A DNA stretch of 32,901 nucleotides. Source: Colwellia sp. (GTDB taxonomy: Bacteria > Pseudomonadota > Gammaproteobacteria > Enterobacterales > Alteromonadaceae). A model generated the notes under the pieces. It did no database searches. It had not been told where the DNA came from and saw only the letters and a program-made list of their open reading frames with translations. The DNA is taken from positions 1 through 32,901 of the forward strand of contig NZ_JABSOV010000042.1 of the NCBI RefSeq assembly GCF_013215345.1. The letters are read 5' to 3'. Positions 1-8,216 of this stretch are shown here, one piece after another. Each line of letters begins with the position of its first letter. Positions within the stretch are counted from its first letter, which is position 1. The translations under genes were made by a program, and so were the position numbers.

Positions 1-191
1 GGATACTTTCCTAAGCTCAAATTTGTTCTTTTCTTTGTATAAGGCTGAGAATATTTTAATATCCATAATTTAGCACCATTAGGACGAACTCTAAGTTGAA
101 GCCCTGCACCATCAGCTAAAGTGTATTCTTTGTCTTTAATCTTAGCTTGTTTAACTTCTGTATTAGTTAAAGGAGTAATTTGTTTTGCCAT
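1..191 (-). CDS. Tyrosine-type site-specific integrase, P4-like (N-terminal 63 residues only; runs off left edge)
   Basis: The minus strand reads from an ATG at 191 to the left edge without a stop. The 63 visible residues match the arm DNA-binding domain (DUF4102 type) of P4-family integrases: an LTNTEVKQAK start, then LADGAGLQLRVRPNGAK, an aromatic LWILKY strand and a basic TKKRTNLSLGKY hairpin. In these enzymes this domain binds the arm sites of the element's att region, and the catalytic Arg/His/Tyr domain lies further along, here outside the window. The gene reads away from the tRNA gene at 356-432, the usual arrangement of a tRNA-targeting island: tRNA 3' end, then int. No good Shine-Dalgarno sequence is seen before the ATG. 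Intactness cannot be judged. Confidence 0.85.
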   Translation of the reverse strand, partial: MAKQITPLTNTEVKQAKIKDKEYTLADGAGLQLRVRPNGAKLWILKYSQPYTKKRTNLSLGKY

Positions 192-193
192 GA

Positions 194-242
194 TGTACCA
201 ATGAAAAAGATAAAAAATGTGGTTGGTACAACCGATGGTACA
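194..242. repeat. Three TGGTACA heptamers upstream of the integrase
   Basis: TGTACCA at 194-200 and TGGTACA at 224-230 and 236-242 are the same heptamer, once inverted and twice direct. The first two extend to a perfect 8-bp inverted repeat (TGTACCAA at 194-201, TTGGTACA at 223-230). They lie between the integrase start and the tRNA 3' end. They could be arm-type sites for the integrase or excisionase, or an operator over the int promoter. Sequence alone does not choose between these. Confidence 0.5.
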
Positions 243-355
243 TTAAACGTTGGATAGTGTGAAGTTTGCTTGGTTCTACTTGGACATGTAAACAGCTTAA
301 AACCTTGGGTTTATCTGGCTTTAAGGGGTGTTTTGGACTTGCTTGGAAGTGAAAA

Positions 356-432
356 TGGTGGGCCTTCCCAGACTTGAACTGGGGACCTGCCGATTATGAG
401 TCGGATGCTCTAACCAACTGAGCTAAAGGCCC
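356..432 (-). tRNA. tRNA-Ile2 (CAU anticodon, lysidine-modified type)
   Basis: A complete 77-nt cloverleaf with encoded CCA. The acceptor stem GGGCCTT/AAGGCCC is perfect; the D stem is GCTC/GAGC; the anticodon loop is CTCATAA (CAT); the T arm is CCCAG-TTCAAGT-CTGGG; the discriminator is A. A CAT anticodon fits initiator Met, elongator Met or Ile2. Initiator is excluded by the paired position 1-72. C4-G69 and C5-G68, the pairs used by TilS to recognise tRNA-Ile2, are both present, whereas elongator Met in E. coli has U-A and A-U there. The 27-43 pair is a U·C mismatch. The 3' end faces the integrase, so this gene is the likely island attachment site. Confidence 0.88.
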
Positions 433-509
433 ATTTTCACATATTTGGCCGGATGTTTTCTAATGCGTTTAACAGTTTAATCTAATGAGTAAACCAGTAA
501 AGCGCGTGC

Positions 510-538
510 AGTATAAGCATTTTTTATTTTGTTGTCAC
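510..538 (-). promoter_or_regulatory. Sigma-70 promoter of the tRNA gene
   Basis: On the minus strand a -35 GTGACA (538-533), a 17-bp spacer and a -10 TATACT (515-510) are followed by a GC-rich discriminator GCACGCGC. GC-rich discriminators are typical of stable-RNA promoters under stringent control. Transcription would start near 503, giving a leader of about 70 nt before the mature tRNA. The rest of 433-609 shows no gene. Confidence 0.65.
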
Positions 539-609
539 CTACAGAATTTTAAAAAGACACCTTTTTTTACTGACCGCTTATTTCTTAGGCAAATATGCAT
601 ATTTTAGCG

Positions 610-1227
610 CTAAAAACGATAGGTTAAGCCGACACTCACCTCAGTTTGAAACCAAATATCGCTAGAAATGTATATTCCACAAATTGCTTCATCACAAAAT
701 ACCGCACTATCTGAATTAAAGAATGTTCCGTATACACGACTATCTAACCTTAAACTAAGACGCTCACTTAATTCAATTTTACTGGCTAAACCAACATTAA
801 TCGAAAAGCGTGTTTCACTACTTAGTTGCGCATCTTTAGGGTCTAGATGAGTAAAACCAAAACCACCGGTAACATAAAAAGGAATAGGTCCTTCAGAGAT
901 AGGGACATTGCCGCCTATGTGGGCATAGGTAATGCCAAGGCCGCTGTTGCTAGCTGAAAAGTCATCCGAATGGGAAAAGTTAGTACTGTAATGGCTTATT
1001 AATAGCTCACCTTGACGTTTTCTATCAAAAGACCAAGCCGTTAACAAACCATAACTGATTGCTTCATTTAGCTCGATACGGTTATGCACCTTATCTTTAC
1101 TGGTATCAAAGTCACCACCAAAGCGGTAGCCAATCAATGGGGTTATCTCGACGTTTAGTGCTTGTTTTGCCATTGAAGGCAAAGCGGTGAAGGCAAGTGC
1201 GCAAGCGAGTACAACAATAACGCGCAT
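610..1227 (-). CDS. Outer-membrane beta-barrel protein, function unknown
   Basis: A 205-residue protein with a clear signal peptide (residues 1-20, ending PSMA before KQALN). The mature part alternates polar and hydrophobic residues, is rich in Gly and aromatics, and ends in TYRF; a C-terminal Phe is the usual BAM-recognition signal of outer-membrane barrels. The size suggests a small eight-stranded barrel of the OmpA/OmpW/PagP kind, but no family-specific motif is visible. Two cysteines (178 and 183) in the last third could form a disulfide, an uncommon feature in barrels. The ATG is preceded by TAAGGAA, a good ribosome site. The start lies only 23 bp past the rpoD terminator stem, so its promoter must overlap that terminator or it depends on read-through. 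Confidence 0.75.
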   Translation of the reverse strand: MRVIVVLACALAFTALPSMAKQALNVEITPLIGYRFGGDFDTSKDKVHNRIELNEAISYGLLTAWSFDRKRQGELLISHYSTNFSHSDDFSASNSGLGITYAHIGGNVPISEGPIPFYVTGGFGFTHLDPKDAQLSSETRFSINVGLASKIELSERLSLRLDSRVYGTFFNSDSAVFCDEAICGIYISSDIWFQTEVSVGLTYRF

Positions 1228-1249
1228 AGAAGTTCCTTAGGGTAAAAGC

Positions 1250-1301
1250 AAAAAAGAGCAAGCTAATTATACCTACTGGTACAACTAACTTACTCTTTTT
1301 T
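1250..1301 (-). terminator. rho-independent terminator of rpoD
   Basis: The arms are 1256-1273 and 1278-1295 around a 4-nt loop, flanked by A-tract and T-tract. In minus-strand RNA all 18 pairs form, four of them G·U; in plus-strand RNA those four would be A·C mismatches. The hairpin is therefore built for the minus strand, ending the rpoD transcript, and is followed by a run of six U. A TATAAT on the minus strand lies inside the second arm of the transcript hairpin (1271-1266) and could be the -10 of the outer-membrane protein gene. Confidence 0.85.
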
Positions 1302-1337
1302 ATGTCTATTTAAAATAGAATTTTAACTATTTACGAT

Positions 1338-3176
1338 TTACTCACCATCTAAGAAGCTTTTCAGCTGCTCTGAACGAGAAGGATGACGTAACTTGCGTAA
1401 AGCTTTCGCTTCAATTTGACGAATACGTTCACGTGTTACATCAAATTGCTTACCAACTTCTTCTAAAGTATGGTCAGTGTTCATATCAATACCAAAGCGC
1501 ATTCTAAGTACTTTAGCTTCACGAGCCGTTAAGCCAGCAAGTACTTCGTGAGTAGCACCTTTTAGATTTTCTGAGGTAGCTGAGTCAACAGGAAGTTCAC
1601 CACTACCATCTTCAATAAAGTCACCTAAGTGTGAATCTTCGTCATCACCAATAGGAGTTTCCATTGAAATAGGCTCTTTAGCTATTTTCAATACTTTACG
1701 AATTTTGTCCTCTGGCATTACCATACGTTCAGCTAGTTCTTCTGGCGTAGGCTCACGTCCCATTTCTTGTAGCATTTGACGAGAAACACGGTTTAGCTTG
1801 TTAATCGTTTCTATCATATGCACTGGAATACGAATGGTACGCGCTTGGTCAGCAATAGAACGAGTAATTGCTTGACGAATCCACCACGTAGCATAAGTTG
1901 AGAACTTATAACCACGACGGTATTCAAACTTATCAACCGCTTTCATCAAGCCGATATTACCTTCTTGAATTAAATCAAGGAACTGTAAACCACGGTTGGT
2001 GTATTTTTTAGCAATTGAGATAACTAAACGTAAGTTTGCCTCAACCATTTCTTTCTTGGCACGACGTGCTTTTGCTTCACCAATCGACATACGACGGTTA
2101 ATGTCTTTAATGCCATGAATATTTAGGTGTGTTTCTTCTTCAATTAGGTTTAGCTTGTAGATACAACGTTCAACATCAAGTTCAACATCAAGAAGCTTAG
2201 TTGAGTATGGCTTACCGGCTGCTTTTTCTGCTTCAAACCATTCTTTTGAGGTTTCATTACCTGGGAATAATTTGATAAAGGTTGTTTTAGGCATACTCGC
2301 ACCAACAACACAGTGTTTCATGATCAAACGTTCTTGAACACGTAATCTGTCCATCATGCTGCGCATGTTTTTAACTAACTTATCAAATAACTTAGGAATC
2401 AAACGGAATTCTTTAAAGACTTCAGCTACGGCATCGATAGCTTCTTGAGCATCGTTATGACCACGACCTTTTGTCTCTATTATTTTATTGGCTTTCTCAT
2501 AAGCTTCGCGTAAAGCAGTAAACTTCTCACGTGCTAATTCAGGGCAAGGACCAGTATCTTCTTCTTCCTCGTCCTCTTCTTCCTGTTTTGACTTATCTTC
2601 ATCAGCAAGATCTGCTTTAGACAGTTCACTACCCACGTGTGTAGCTGCAGGAGCAACTTCTTCTTCCGCATCTGGGTCTAAAAAGCCAGTGATGATATCA
2701 GTTAAGCGAAGTTCTTCCGCTTCAAAGTTATCCCACATGTCTAATAAGAAGTTTATCGCAGGTGGATATTCTGAAACACTACGCTGAACTTCTCTGATGC
2801 CTTCTTCTATACGCTTAGCGATAACAATTTCGCCTTTACGGGTAAGAAGCTCAACTGTACCCATTTCACGCATATACATACGGACAGGGTCTGTTGTACG
2901 ACCAATTTCACTTTCAACGGTAGCCAGTGCTTGAGCTGCAGCTTCGGCTGCATCTTCATCAGTGTTGCCCTCACTCATCATCAAGGTATCTTGATCTGGT
3001 GCATTTTCAAACACTTGAATGCCCATATCATTAATCATACTAACGATATCTTCAACTTGATCAGAATCGATAATGTCTTGTGGAAGATGATCATTAACTT
3101 GCGCAAACGTTAAATAACCTTGTTCTTTACCTTTGGTTATCAGCTCTTTAAGTCTAGATTTAGGGGCTTGTTCCAT
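1338..3176 (-). CDS. rpoD: RNA polymerase primary sigma factor RpoD (sigma-70)
   Basis: The 612-residue product matches the enterobacterial length of 613. It starts [20 protein letters not shown] like E. coli RpoD, which places the ATG at 3176; the frame is open 17 codons further up but that extension has no family match. Region 1.1 comes first, then an acidic stretch EEEDEEEED in the non-conserved region. Region 2.3-2.4 reads [18 protein letters not shown] with the -10-recognising helix, and region 4.2 reads [18 protein letters not shown], the -35-binding helix-turn-helix. RpoD directs core RNA polymerase to housekeeping promoters. It is the last gene of the rpsU-yqeY-dnaG-rpoD block and has an AGGTGGA ribosome site upstream. 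Confidence 0.98.
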   Translation of the reverse strand: MEQAPKSRLKELITKGKEQGYLTFAQVNDHLPQDIIDSDQVEDIVSMINDMGIQVFENAPDQDTLMMSEGNTDEDAAEAAAQALATVESEIGRTTDPVRMYMREMGTVELLTRKGEIVIAKRIEEGIREVQRSVSEYPPAINFLLDMWDNFEAEELRLTDIITGFLDPDAEEEVAPAATHVGSELSKADLADEDKSKQEEEDEEEEDTGPCPELAREKFTALREAYEKANKIIETKGRGHNDAQEAIDAVAEVFKEFRLIPKLFDKLVKNMRSMMDRLRVQERLIMKHCVVGASMPKTTFIKLFPGNETSKEWFEAEKAAGKPYSTKLLDVELDVERCIYKLNLIEEETHLNIHGIKDINRRMSIGEAKARRAKKEMVEANLRLVISIAKKYTNRGLQFLDLIQEGNIGLMKAVDKFEYRRGYKFSTYATWWIRQAITRSIADQARTIRIPVHMIETINKLNRVSRQMLQEMGREPTPEELAERMVMPEDKIRKVLKIAKEPISMETPIGDDEDSHLGDFIEDGSGELPVDSATSENLKGATHEVLAGLTAREAKVLRMRFGIDMNTDHTLEEVGKQFDVTRERIRQIEAKALRKLRHPSRSEQLKSFLDGE

Positions 3177-3233
3177 TGACGAGTGTCCACCTGTATTATA
3201 TAAATATGGGATGTAAAATATGCGCATAAAACA

Positions 3234-3299
3234 TTAGCAAATGCTAATAAAAGGCGCAATAAAGCCGGAAATTATAACGAATTTTTCAGACAGTTACCA
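3234..3299 (-). promoter_or_regulatory. Candidate rpoD promoter in the dnaG-rpoD gap
   Basis: The 210-bp gap before rpoD contains a perfect -10 TATAAT on the minus strand (3276-3271) with only a weak -35 (CTGGTA or TGGTAA) at 17-18 bp spacing. Just past the expected start lies an inverted repeat TTAGCA-AA-TGCTAA (3234-3247). A private promoter would let rpoD be expressed apart from dnaG, as happens in E. coli. No sigma-32 element with both halves was found. Confidence 0.45.
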
Positions 3300-3386
3300 G
3301 CGAATATCCTGTCTTAATCGCTTGGTGAAATTTCAAGCCAATATTGTGGCTCTAATCTCATTATTGCTTGCTAAGTATAGTCAAAA

Positions 3387-5144
3387 CTATGAGTTAAGTA
3401 TTGCTTGTAACTCTTGTTTTTCCTCAGCAGTTATTTGTCCAGCACGGGCTTTTTGTAATAATACTTCTCTCCGCTGCTCAACAAAGTTATTCAATAGCGC
3501 CTCAATATTATCAAGAAAAACATCGGTCGCTGCATCAGCTTCAACGTGATGTTGCCAACACATCAACTTAGCTAATTGTTTGCCTTGCTCAGTTCCTCGA
3601 AAATATTCAAGTAATTGTGCTGACTTAATATCGGGGTTTTGCTGACATACGCCTAACACTTGCATTAACAACGGTATTCCTGGAGCAGTTAAAGGCTGCA
3701 ATACACTTATTTCACCTAAGCTACTTGCTATATGGGGATGCTCTAACAATAAAGCAAGTGCTAACCTCACAGGGGTGACTTTTGTTCTGGCTTTAAGCGC
3801 AGGCCTTGCCACCTCACCTTTTATATTTTTAGTGAACTTTGCTAGAAATTGCTCACTACCGGTACCAAAGTTGTTCGCTATTTCATTAAGCATGGCATCT
3901 TTTAAAATGCTTTCTGGTAGCTTAGCTAAAAAGGGTTGAAATGATTCAACTAAAGCTGCACGCCCTTCAAGAGAGCTCATATCAACTTGCTGCATTAATT
4001 GTTCAAATAAGAATTTTGATAACGGCATTGCGCTATCAAGGATATCTTCAAAAGCTTGCTGCCCTTGTGCCCTAATCAATGAATCAGGGTCCTCACCATC
4101 GGGTAGAAAAACAAATTTTAACGAAAAACCATCGCGAATAAGTGGCAAGGCATTTTCCATAGCCCGCCATGCAGCATCGCGCCCTGCTCTATCGCCATCG
4201 TAACAACAGACCACATTAGGCACAGTACGAAATAATGTTTGTAACTGCTCAAATGTCGTCGCGGTACCTAATGAAGCAACGGCATAGTCGACGCCATGTT
4301 GAGCTAAAGCGACTACATCCATATAGCCTTCAACCACAACCAGTCGCTTAAGTTGTTTATTGGCTTGTTTGGCTTCATGTAAGCCATAAAGCTCTTGGCC
4401 TTTATGATAAATACGCGTTTCAGGTGAGTTTAAGTATTTGGGTTTTGCATCTCCTAATACACGGCCGCCAAACCCTATTACTCGGCCGCGCTTATCGCTA
4501 ATAGGAAACATAATACGACCACGAAAGCGATCATAAGGTCGCTTTTTATCCCCCGCAATCGCCATACCTAAATCAATCAATTGCTGATTAGCTTGGCCAT
4601 TGCGTGAGAAGGAATTCATCATACCGTCCCAAGCATCACTGATGTAGCCAATGCCAAAGCGTTTAACAACTTCGCCACTTAAACCACGGCCTTTCAAGTA
4701 ATCAATAGCCGTTTCTTTGTCGCTAGCCACTTTTAATTGCTGCTGAAAGAAACTACTAATTTTCGCCATTAGCTCATAGTCATCTTGTTTTTGCTGATAA
4801 ACTTGCTGCTGTCGGCGTTGCTCTTCTGGGCTAGCTGTATTTTCCTCTCGGATCACTTCCATACCACAATAAGAAGCAAGTTCTTCTACCGCATCGACAA
4901 AATCAAGGCGATCGAACTCCATTAAAAAAGAGATGGCATTACCGTGTTCGCCACAACCAAAGCAATGATAAAATTGCTTATCTTGGCTTACCGTAAAAGA
5001 AGGGGACTTTTCATTATGAAATGGACAACAAGCTTGGTAATTTTTGCCGGCTTTTTTTAACGGCACTCGACTATCTACCAGGTCAACAATATCAGCTCGG
5101 CTTAATAAATCATCTATAAATTGTCGGGAAATGCGTCCAGCCAT
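3387..5144 (-). CDS. dnaG: DNA primase DnaG
   Basis: Makes RNA primers at the replication fork, recruited by DnaB. The 585-residue form starts MAGRISRQFIDDLLSRADIV, matching E. coli (581 residues); the frame extends 7 codons up to a TTG at 5165, but homology favours 5144. No Shine-Dalgarno sequence is evident, which fits low expression or coupling. The N-terminal zinc-ribbon (CHC2) reads CCPFHNEKSPSF and YHCFGCGEHGN. The Toprim core has VVEGYMDVVALAQ, the ASLGTATT loop and the CYDGDRAGRDAA metal-binding motif. The C-terminal part is the DnaB-binding helical domain and is less conserved. A terminator lies just upstream, so it sits behind attenuation. Confidence 0.97.
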   Translation of the reverse strand: MAGRISRQFIDDLLSRADIVDLVDSRVPLKKAGKNYQACCPFHNEKSPSFTVSQDKQFYHCFGCGEHGNAISFLMEFDRLDFVDAVEELASYCGMEVIREENTASPEEQRRQQQVYQQKQDDYELMAKISSFFQQQLKVASDKETAIDYLKGRGLSGEVVKRFGIGYISDAWDGMMNSFSRNGQANQQLIDLGMAIAGDKKRPYDRFRGRIMFPISDKRGRVIGFGGRVLGDAKPKYLNSPETRIYHKGQELYGLHEAKQANKQLKRLVVVEGYMDVVALAQHGVDYAVASLGTATTFEQLQTLFRTVPNVVCCYDGDRAGRDAAWRAMENALPLIRDGFSLKFVFLPDGEDPDSLIRAQGQQAFEDILDSAMPLSKFLFEQLMQQVDMSSLEGRAALVESFQPFLAKLPESILKDAMLNEIANNFGTGSEQFLAKFTKNIKGEVARPALKARTKVTPVRLALALLLEHPHIASSLGEISVLQPLTAPGIPLLMQVLGVCQQNPDIKSAQLLEYFRGTEQGKQLAKLMCWQHHVEADAATDVFLDNIEALLNNFVEQRREVLLQKARAGQITAEEKQELQAILNS

Positions 5145-5261
5145 AATGTTAAAAGTCATCGTCAAAGGGAAATATCACATGAGTATTCTACACAATACCA
5201 GTGAAGAAGTAGTTGGGTTTTTTAATTTCCAGCTAAAAACTTATCATAAAAAAGTCATAAA

Positions 5262-5293
5262 AAAACCGTAAGAGCCGGAGCTATTACGGTTTT
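5262..5293 (-). terminator. Internal terminator between yqeY and dnaG
   Basis: A perfect 10-bp stem (5262-5271 with 5284-5293) around a 12-nt loop that can form a further AGC/GCT pair. On the minus strand it is followed by seven U. It has T-tracts on both sides, but only minus-strand genes flank it. In E. coli a comparable partial terminator lies between rpsU and dnaG and lowers primase relative to S21; this one probably does the same job. Confidence 0.8.
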
Positions 5294-5319
5294 ATTTAAT
5301 GTATTAAATACTGTGTTAA

Positions 5320-5769
5320 CTATGATGCATTAAGTGCCGCTCTAACTTGACCGCTTACCGCGCCCATGTCTGCTTTACCTTGCATTAAAGGTTTTAACAC
5401 CGCCATTACCTTGCCCATATCAGCCATAGAAGCTGCACCAGACTCAGTAATTGCTTTGCTTATTAATTCATTAATTTCTTCTGCACTAAGCGGTTGCGGC
5501 ATGAAAAAGTCTATAACAACGATTTCCGCTGCTTCCTTCTCAGCCAATTCATCACGACCACCGGCACTGAACATTTTAATTGACTCTTTACGCTGTTTAA
5601 CCATTTTGGTTAACAAGGCAATAATATTGTCATCTGTTGCTTCGGTTTTGTGATCAATTTCTGCTAGTTTTATTGCAGAAAGCGCCATGCGAATAACACC
5701 AAGACGTAATTTGTCTTTGGCTCGCATAGCAGTTTTCATTTCATCTTTGAGTTGTATTAGAAGTGACAT
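5320..5769 (-). CDS. yqeY: GatB/YqeY domain protein
   Basis: A 149-residue stand-alone YqeY protein, related to the C-terminal tail domain of the GatB subunit of tRNA-dependent amidotransferase. Typical elements are the N-terminal helix LIQLKDEMKTAMRAKDKLRL, the VKQRKESIKMF segment and FMPQPLSAEEI in the middle, then a C-terminal MGKVMAVLKPLMQGKADM segment. Its biochemical role is not settled; a link to tRNA or amidotransferase function is inferred from the domain only. It sits 37 bp after rpsU and before dnaG, an order common in gammaproteobacteria outside the enterics. The 37-bp gap has a small hairpin (TCTTAG/CTAAGA) and an AAGAGA ribosome site. Confidence 0.93.
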   Translation of the reverse strand: MSLLIQLKDEMKTAMRAKDKLRLGVIRMALSAIKLAEIDHKTEATDDNIIALLTKMVKQRKESIKMFSAGGRDELAEKEAAEIVVIDFFMPQPLSAEEINELISKAITESGAASMADMGKVMAVLKPLMQGKADMGAVSGQVRAALNAS

Positions 5770-5806
5770 CTATCAATCTCTTAGAATAGTTATACTAAGA
5801 TAATTC

Positions 5807-6022
5807 TTAGTACATGCGAACGCGACGAGCGTTCTCGCGAGAAACTTTTTTCGCAGCACGTTTAACAGCAGCTGCTTTCTTACGTTTACGTTCCCAAGTC
5901 GGCTTTTCATAAGATTCGCGACGACGAACTTCTGAAAGGATTCCTGCTTTTTCACATGAACGTTTAAAACGACGTAATGCAACGTCAAATGGTTCGTTTT
6001 CTCTTACTTTAATTACTGGCAT
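5807..6022 (-). CDS. rpsU: 30S ribosomal protein S21
   Basis: The 71-residue product, the normal length for S21, starts [20 protein letters not shown]. It ends in a very basic tail, [20 protein letters not shown], which binds 16S rRNA near the anti-Shine-Dalgarno region. The frame stays open 31 codons further upstream, but that extension has no counterpart in the family and the ATG at 6022 has TAAGGT at a suitable distance. It is the first gene of the rpsU-yqeY-dnaG-rpoD block and divergent from tsaD. A 71-codon antisense frame over it is only a shadow. Confidence 0.98.
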   Translation of the reverse strand: MPVIKVRENEPFDVALRRFKRSCEKAGILSEVRRRESYEKPTWERKRKKAAAVKRAAKKVSRENARRVRMY

Positions 6023-6136
6023 GTACTTTATTACCTTAGGGTAGCTATATAAATTGGTGACTGATTTCGACTTAACAATACAAATATTTGCAATGCTTGC
6101 CTCATCCACACCCACTCTATTAAAAATTGGTGACGT

Positions 6137-6166
6137 ATTCTACTTCTAAGCAGATAGAAATGTAAA
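6137..6166 (-). promoter_or_regulatory. Candidate promoter of the rpsU block
   Basis: The minus strand has -35 TTTACA (6166-6161), an 18-bp spacer and -10 TAGAAT (6142-6137). The transcript would start near 6130, about 108 nt before the rpsU ATG. This is the best sigma-70 match in the 289-bp rpsU-tsaD gap. Confidence 0.45.
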
Positions 6167-6244
6167 GATTAATTTAGGCGCTATTGATAACTTTTGGCTA
6201 ATTGCACTGGTGCCTAACTTACAAACACGTTAAAATCGCCCTCC

Positions 6245-6275
6245 TTATTATTACTATGCTCTGGCGTAATAATAA
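6245..6275. promoter_or_regulatory. 10-bp perfect inverted repeat upstream of tsaD
   Basis: TTATTATTAC (6245-6254) and GTAATAATAA (6266-6275) are perfect complements separated by 11 bp, 36 bp before the tsaD ATG. It may be an operator dyad or a hairpin in the tsaD leader. It has no U-run of a terminator on the plus strand. Confidence 0.4.
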
Positions 6276-6311
6276 CAAGCTAACATTTTACTATTTTTTG
6301 AGACTATAACT

Positions 6312-7373
6312 ATGCGTATTTTGGGTATTGAAACTTCTTGTGATGAAACTGGCATTGCCATTTATGATGATGGTCAAGGCGATCGTCCACAAGGTATACT
6401 CGCTCATCGCTTATATAGTCAAATTGCTGTGCATGCCGATTATGGCGGTGTGGTACCAGAGTTGGCCTCAAGAGATCATGTTCGTAAGACTATTCCTTTA
6501 ATAAAACAAGTTTTAGCCGATGCTAACCTGACACCTCAAGATCTAGACGGTGTGGCTTATACTGCAGGCCCAGGTTTAGTGGGTGCATTACTAGTAGGTT
6601 GTTCAATTGGTAGAAGTTTAGCTTATGGCTGGGACTTACCAGCTGTGCCTGTGCATCATATGGAAGGTCACCTATTAGCACCTATGCTTGAGGATGATGT
6701 TCCTGAGTTTCCTTTTGTCGCATTATTAGTATCTGGTGGTCATACCATGCTAGTGCGTGTCGACGCTATTGGTGAATACAAACTACTCGGTGAATCGGTT
6801 GATGATGCCGCAGGAGAAGCATTTGATAAAACAGCTAAGTTGCTTGGTTTAGACTACCCTGGTGGTCCAGCTCTTGCTAAAATGGCTGAAATCGGTGTAG
6901 CCGGACGCTTTAAATTACCTCGCCCTATGACAGACAGACCAGGATTAGATTTCAGCTTTAGTGGTTTAAAAACAGCTGCAGCGGTTTTAGTGCGAAAAGA
7001 ATGCATTAATATCGAGCCGACGTTATCTGAAGAGCAGTTAAAACAAACCCACGCAGATATTGCCCATGCCTTTCAACAAGCCGTGATTGATACCTTAGCG
7101 ATAAAATGTAAACGTGCCTTGCAACAAGAGCAATTAAGCCGTTTAGTGATTGCTGGTGGTGTCAGTGCTAATACTGCTTTACGTGAGAAACTTGCCCTGA
7201 CAACTAAAAAGCTTGGCGGCAGTGTCTTCTATCCTCGCCCTGAGTATTGTACCGATAATGGCGCCATGATTGCTTATGCGGGCTTACAACGTTTAAAAGC
7301 AGGTACCGATGCTGATTTAACCTTTAAAGCTAACCCTAGATGGCCTTTGGATTCATTACCTCCAGTTAAGTAA
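6312..7373 (+). CDS. tsaD: tRNA threonylcarbamoyladenosine synthase subunit TsaD
   Basis: Transfers the threonylcarbamoyl group to A37 of ANN-reading tRNAs, together with TsaB, TsaE and TsaC. Kae1/Gcp family hallmarks are visible: the start [14 protein letters not shown] with the ASKHA phosphate loop, HHMEGHL carrying the two metal-binding histidines, LLVSGGHTM, the FSFSGLKTA segment, [12 protein letters not shown] and the C-terminal [12 protein letters not shown] with the metal-binding Asp. The product has 353 residues, about 16 more than in E. coli, spread as small loops. The ribosome site is weak. It is divergent from rpsU, as in most gammaproteobacteria, and convergent with plsY. Confidence 0.98.
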   Translation: MRILGIETSCDETGIAIYDDGQGDRPQGILAHRLYSQIAVHADYGGVVPELASRDHVRKTIPLIKQVLADANLTPQDLDGVAYTAGPGLVGALLVGCSIGRSLAYGWDLPAVPVHHMEGHLLAPMLEDDVPEFPFVALLVSGGHTMLVRVDAIGEYKLLGESVDDAAGEAFDKTAKLLGLDYPGGPALAKMAEIGVAGRFKLPRPMTDRPGLDFSFSGLKTAAAVLVRKECINIEPTLSEEQLKQTHADIAHAFQQAVIDTLAIKCKRALQQEQLSRLVIAGGVSANTALREKLALTTKKLGGSVFYPRPEYCTDNGAMIAYAGLQRLKAGTDADLTFKANPRWPLDSLPPVK

Positions 7374-7388
7374 TAGCTTAGTTACCAA

Positions 7389-7446
7389 ATAAGTAACGCA
7401 TCCTGAGTTTTGTATCACAGCTATTCAGGGTGTCACGATTACTTAT
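7389..7446. terminator. Candidate bidirectional hairpin between tsaD and plsY
   Basis: ATAAGTAA (7389-7396) pairs with TTACTTAT (7439-7446), and inside it CATCCTGA pairs with TCAGGGTG, with one G·U in plus-strand RNA. It fills the gap between the convergent genes, where a terminator is expected. There is no clear U-tract, so the call is tentative. Confidence 0.4.
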
Positions 7447-7451
7447 ACGGT

Positions 7452-8045
7452 TTATTCAATTTTATGAGTAATCTTACTTTCTGTGCCTTTAAACAAGCGT
7501 TTAATATTTTCTCTATGTCGAAAGATAATCAGAGCACTAAGCATTAAAGTTGGATAAACATATAGAGGTTTTAGCAAGTAAACATAAAGTGGTGCCAGAG
7601 ATACGGTAACAATAGCCGCTAAACTAGAATATTTACTAACCTTCACCACTAATACCCAAGTAATAATGAGCAAGCCTCCCAAAGTAAAACCAATCGGTAG
7701 CAAAGTCCCTAACGCAGTTGCAACAGCTTTTCCGCCTTTAAAATTGAAAAATATTGGATACATATGCCCTAAACAAGCGGCCATACCTATAAAGCCTAAG
7801 TAAAGCGAATCAATTTTTAAAAAGTAAGCACACCATACCGGAATAGTGCCTTTAAGAATATCTAAAAACAATACAGTTGCTGCAGCTAGCTTATTGCTCA
7901 TACGCAAGACATTAGTCGCGCCCGGATTTTTTGAGCCTGTTGTTCGAGGATCCGGCAAGCCTAAAAATTTACACACTAATATTGCACTAGAAATAGAACC
8001 TATTAAATAAGCAACAATGATCATGGTTAGTATGAGTAATAACAT
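7452..8045 (-). CDS. plsY: Acyl-phosphate:glycerol-3-phosphate acyltransferase PlsY
   Basis: Inner-membrane enzyme that acylates glycerol-3-phosphate from acyl-phosphate (made by PlsX), the first step of phospholipid synthesis. All three PlsY motifs are present: [12 protein letters not shown] after the first membrane helix, [18 protein letters not shown] in the centre, and RHRENIKRL near the C-terminus. The 197 residues form about five membrane segments, with the N-terminal [16 protein letters not shown] as the first. The length is normal. It is divergent from folB with a 171-bp gap, an arrangement also seen around ygiH-folB in enterics. Confidence 0.97.
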   Translation of the reverse strand: MLLLILTMIIVAYLIGSISSAILVCKFLGLPDPRTTGSKNPGATNVLRMSNKLAAATVLFLDILKGTIPVWCAYFLKIDSLYLGFIGMAACLGHMYPIFFNFKGGKAVATALGTLLPIGFTLGGLLIITWVLVVKVSKYSSLAAIVTVSLAPLYVYLLKPLYVYPTLMLSALIIFRHRENIKRLFKGTESKITHKIE

Positions 8046-8216
8046 TTAGATGACAAAATCCATTATTGGCACAAAAAACAGAATTATTATTCTATCTTCA
8101 TCTCTGCTAGTTTTTCTAGCACTTCGCAGGTAAAATCGCTCTTTATTTTGTAACAATTGCATAAATACTGCAATTAATTACTGCAATGGTTCTTCTAACA
8201 ACATAATAGGTAAGTC

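Noticed and set aside
3177..3227. Longer rpoD start, 17 codons upstream
   Set aside because: The extension has no family match; [12 protein letters not shown] aligns with the known RpoD start and has its own ribosome site.
3241..3549. 102-codon plus-strand frame across the dnaG-rpoD gap
   Set aside because: It overlaps the dnaG 3' end in antisense and the rpoD promoter; composition is not gene-like.
6023..6115. Extended rpsU frame of 102 codons
   Set aside because: S21 is 71 residues in related bacteria, and the extension overlaps the promoter region.
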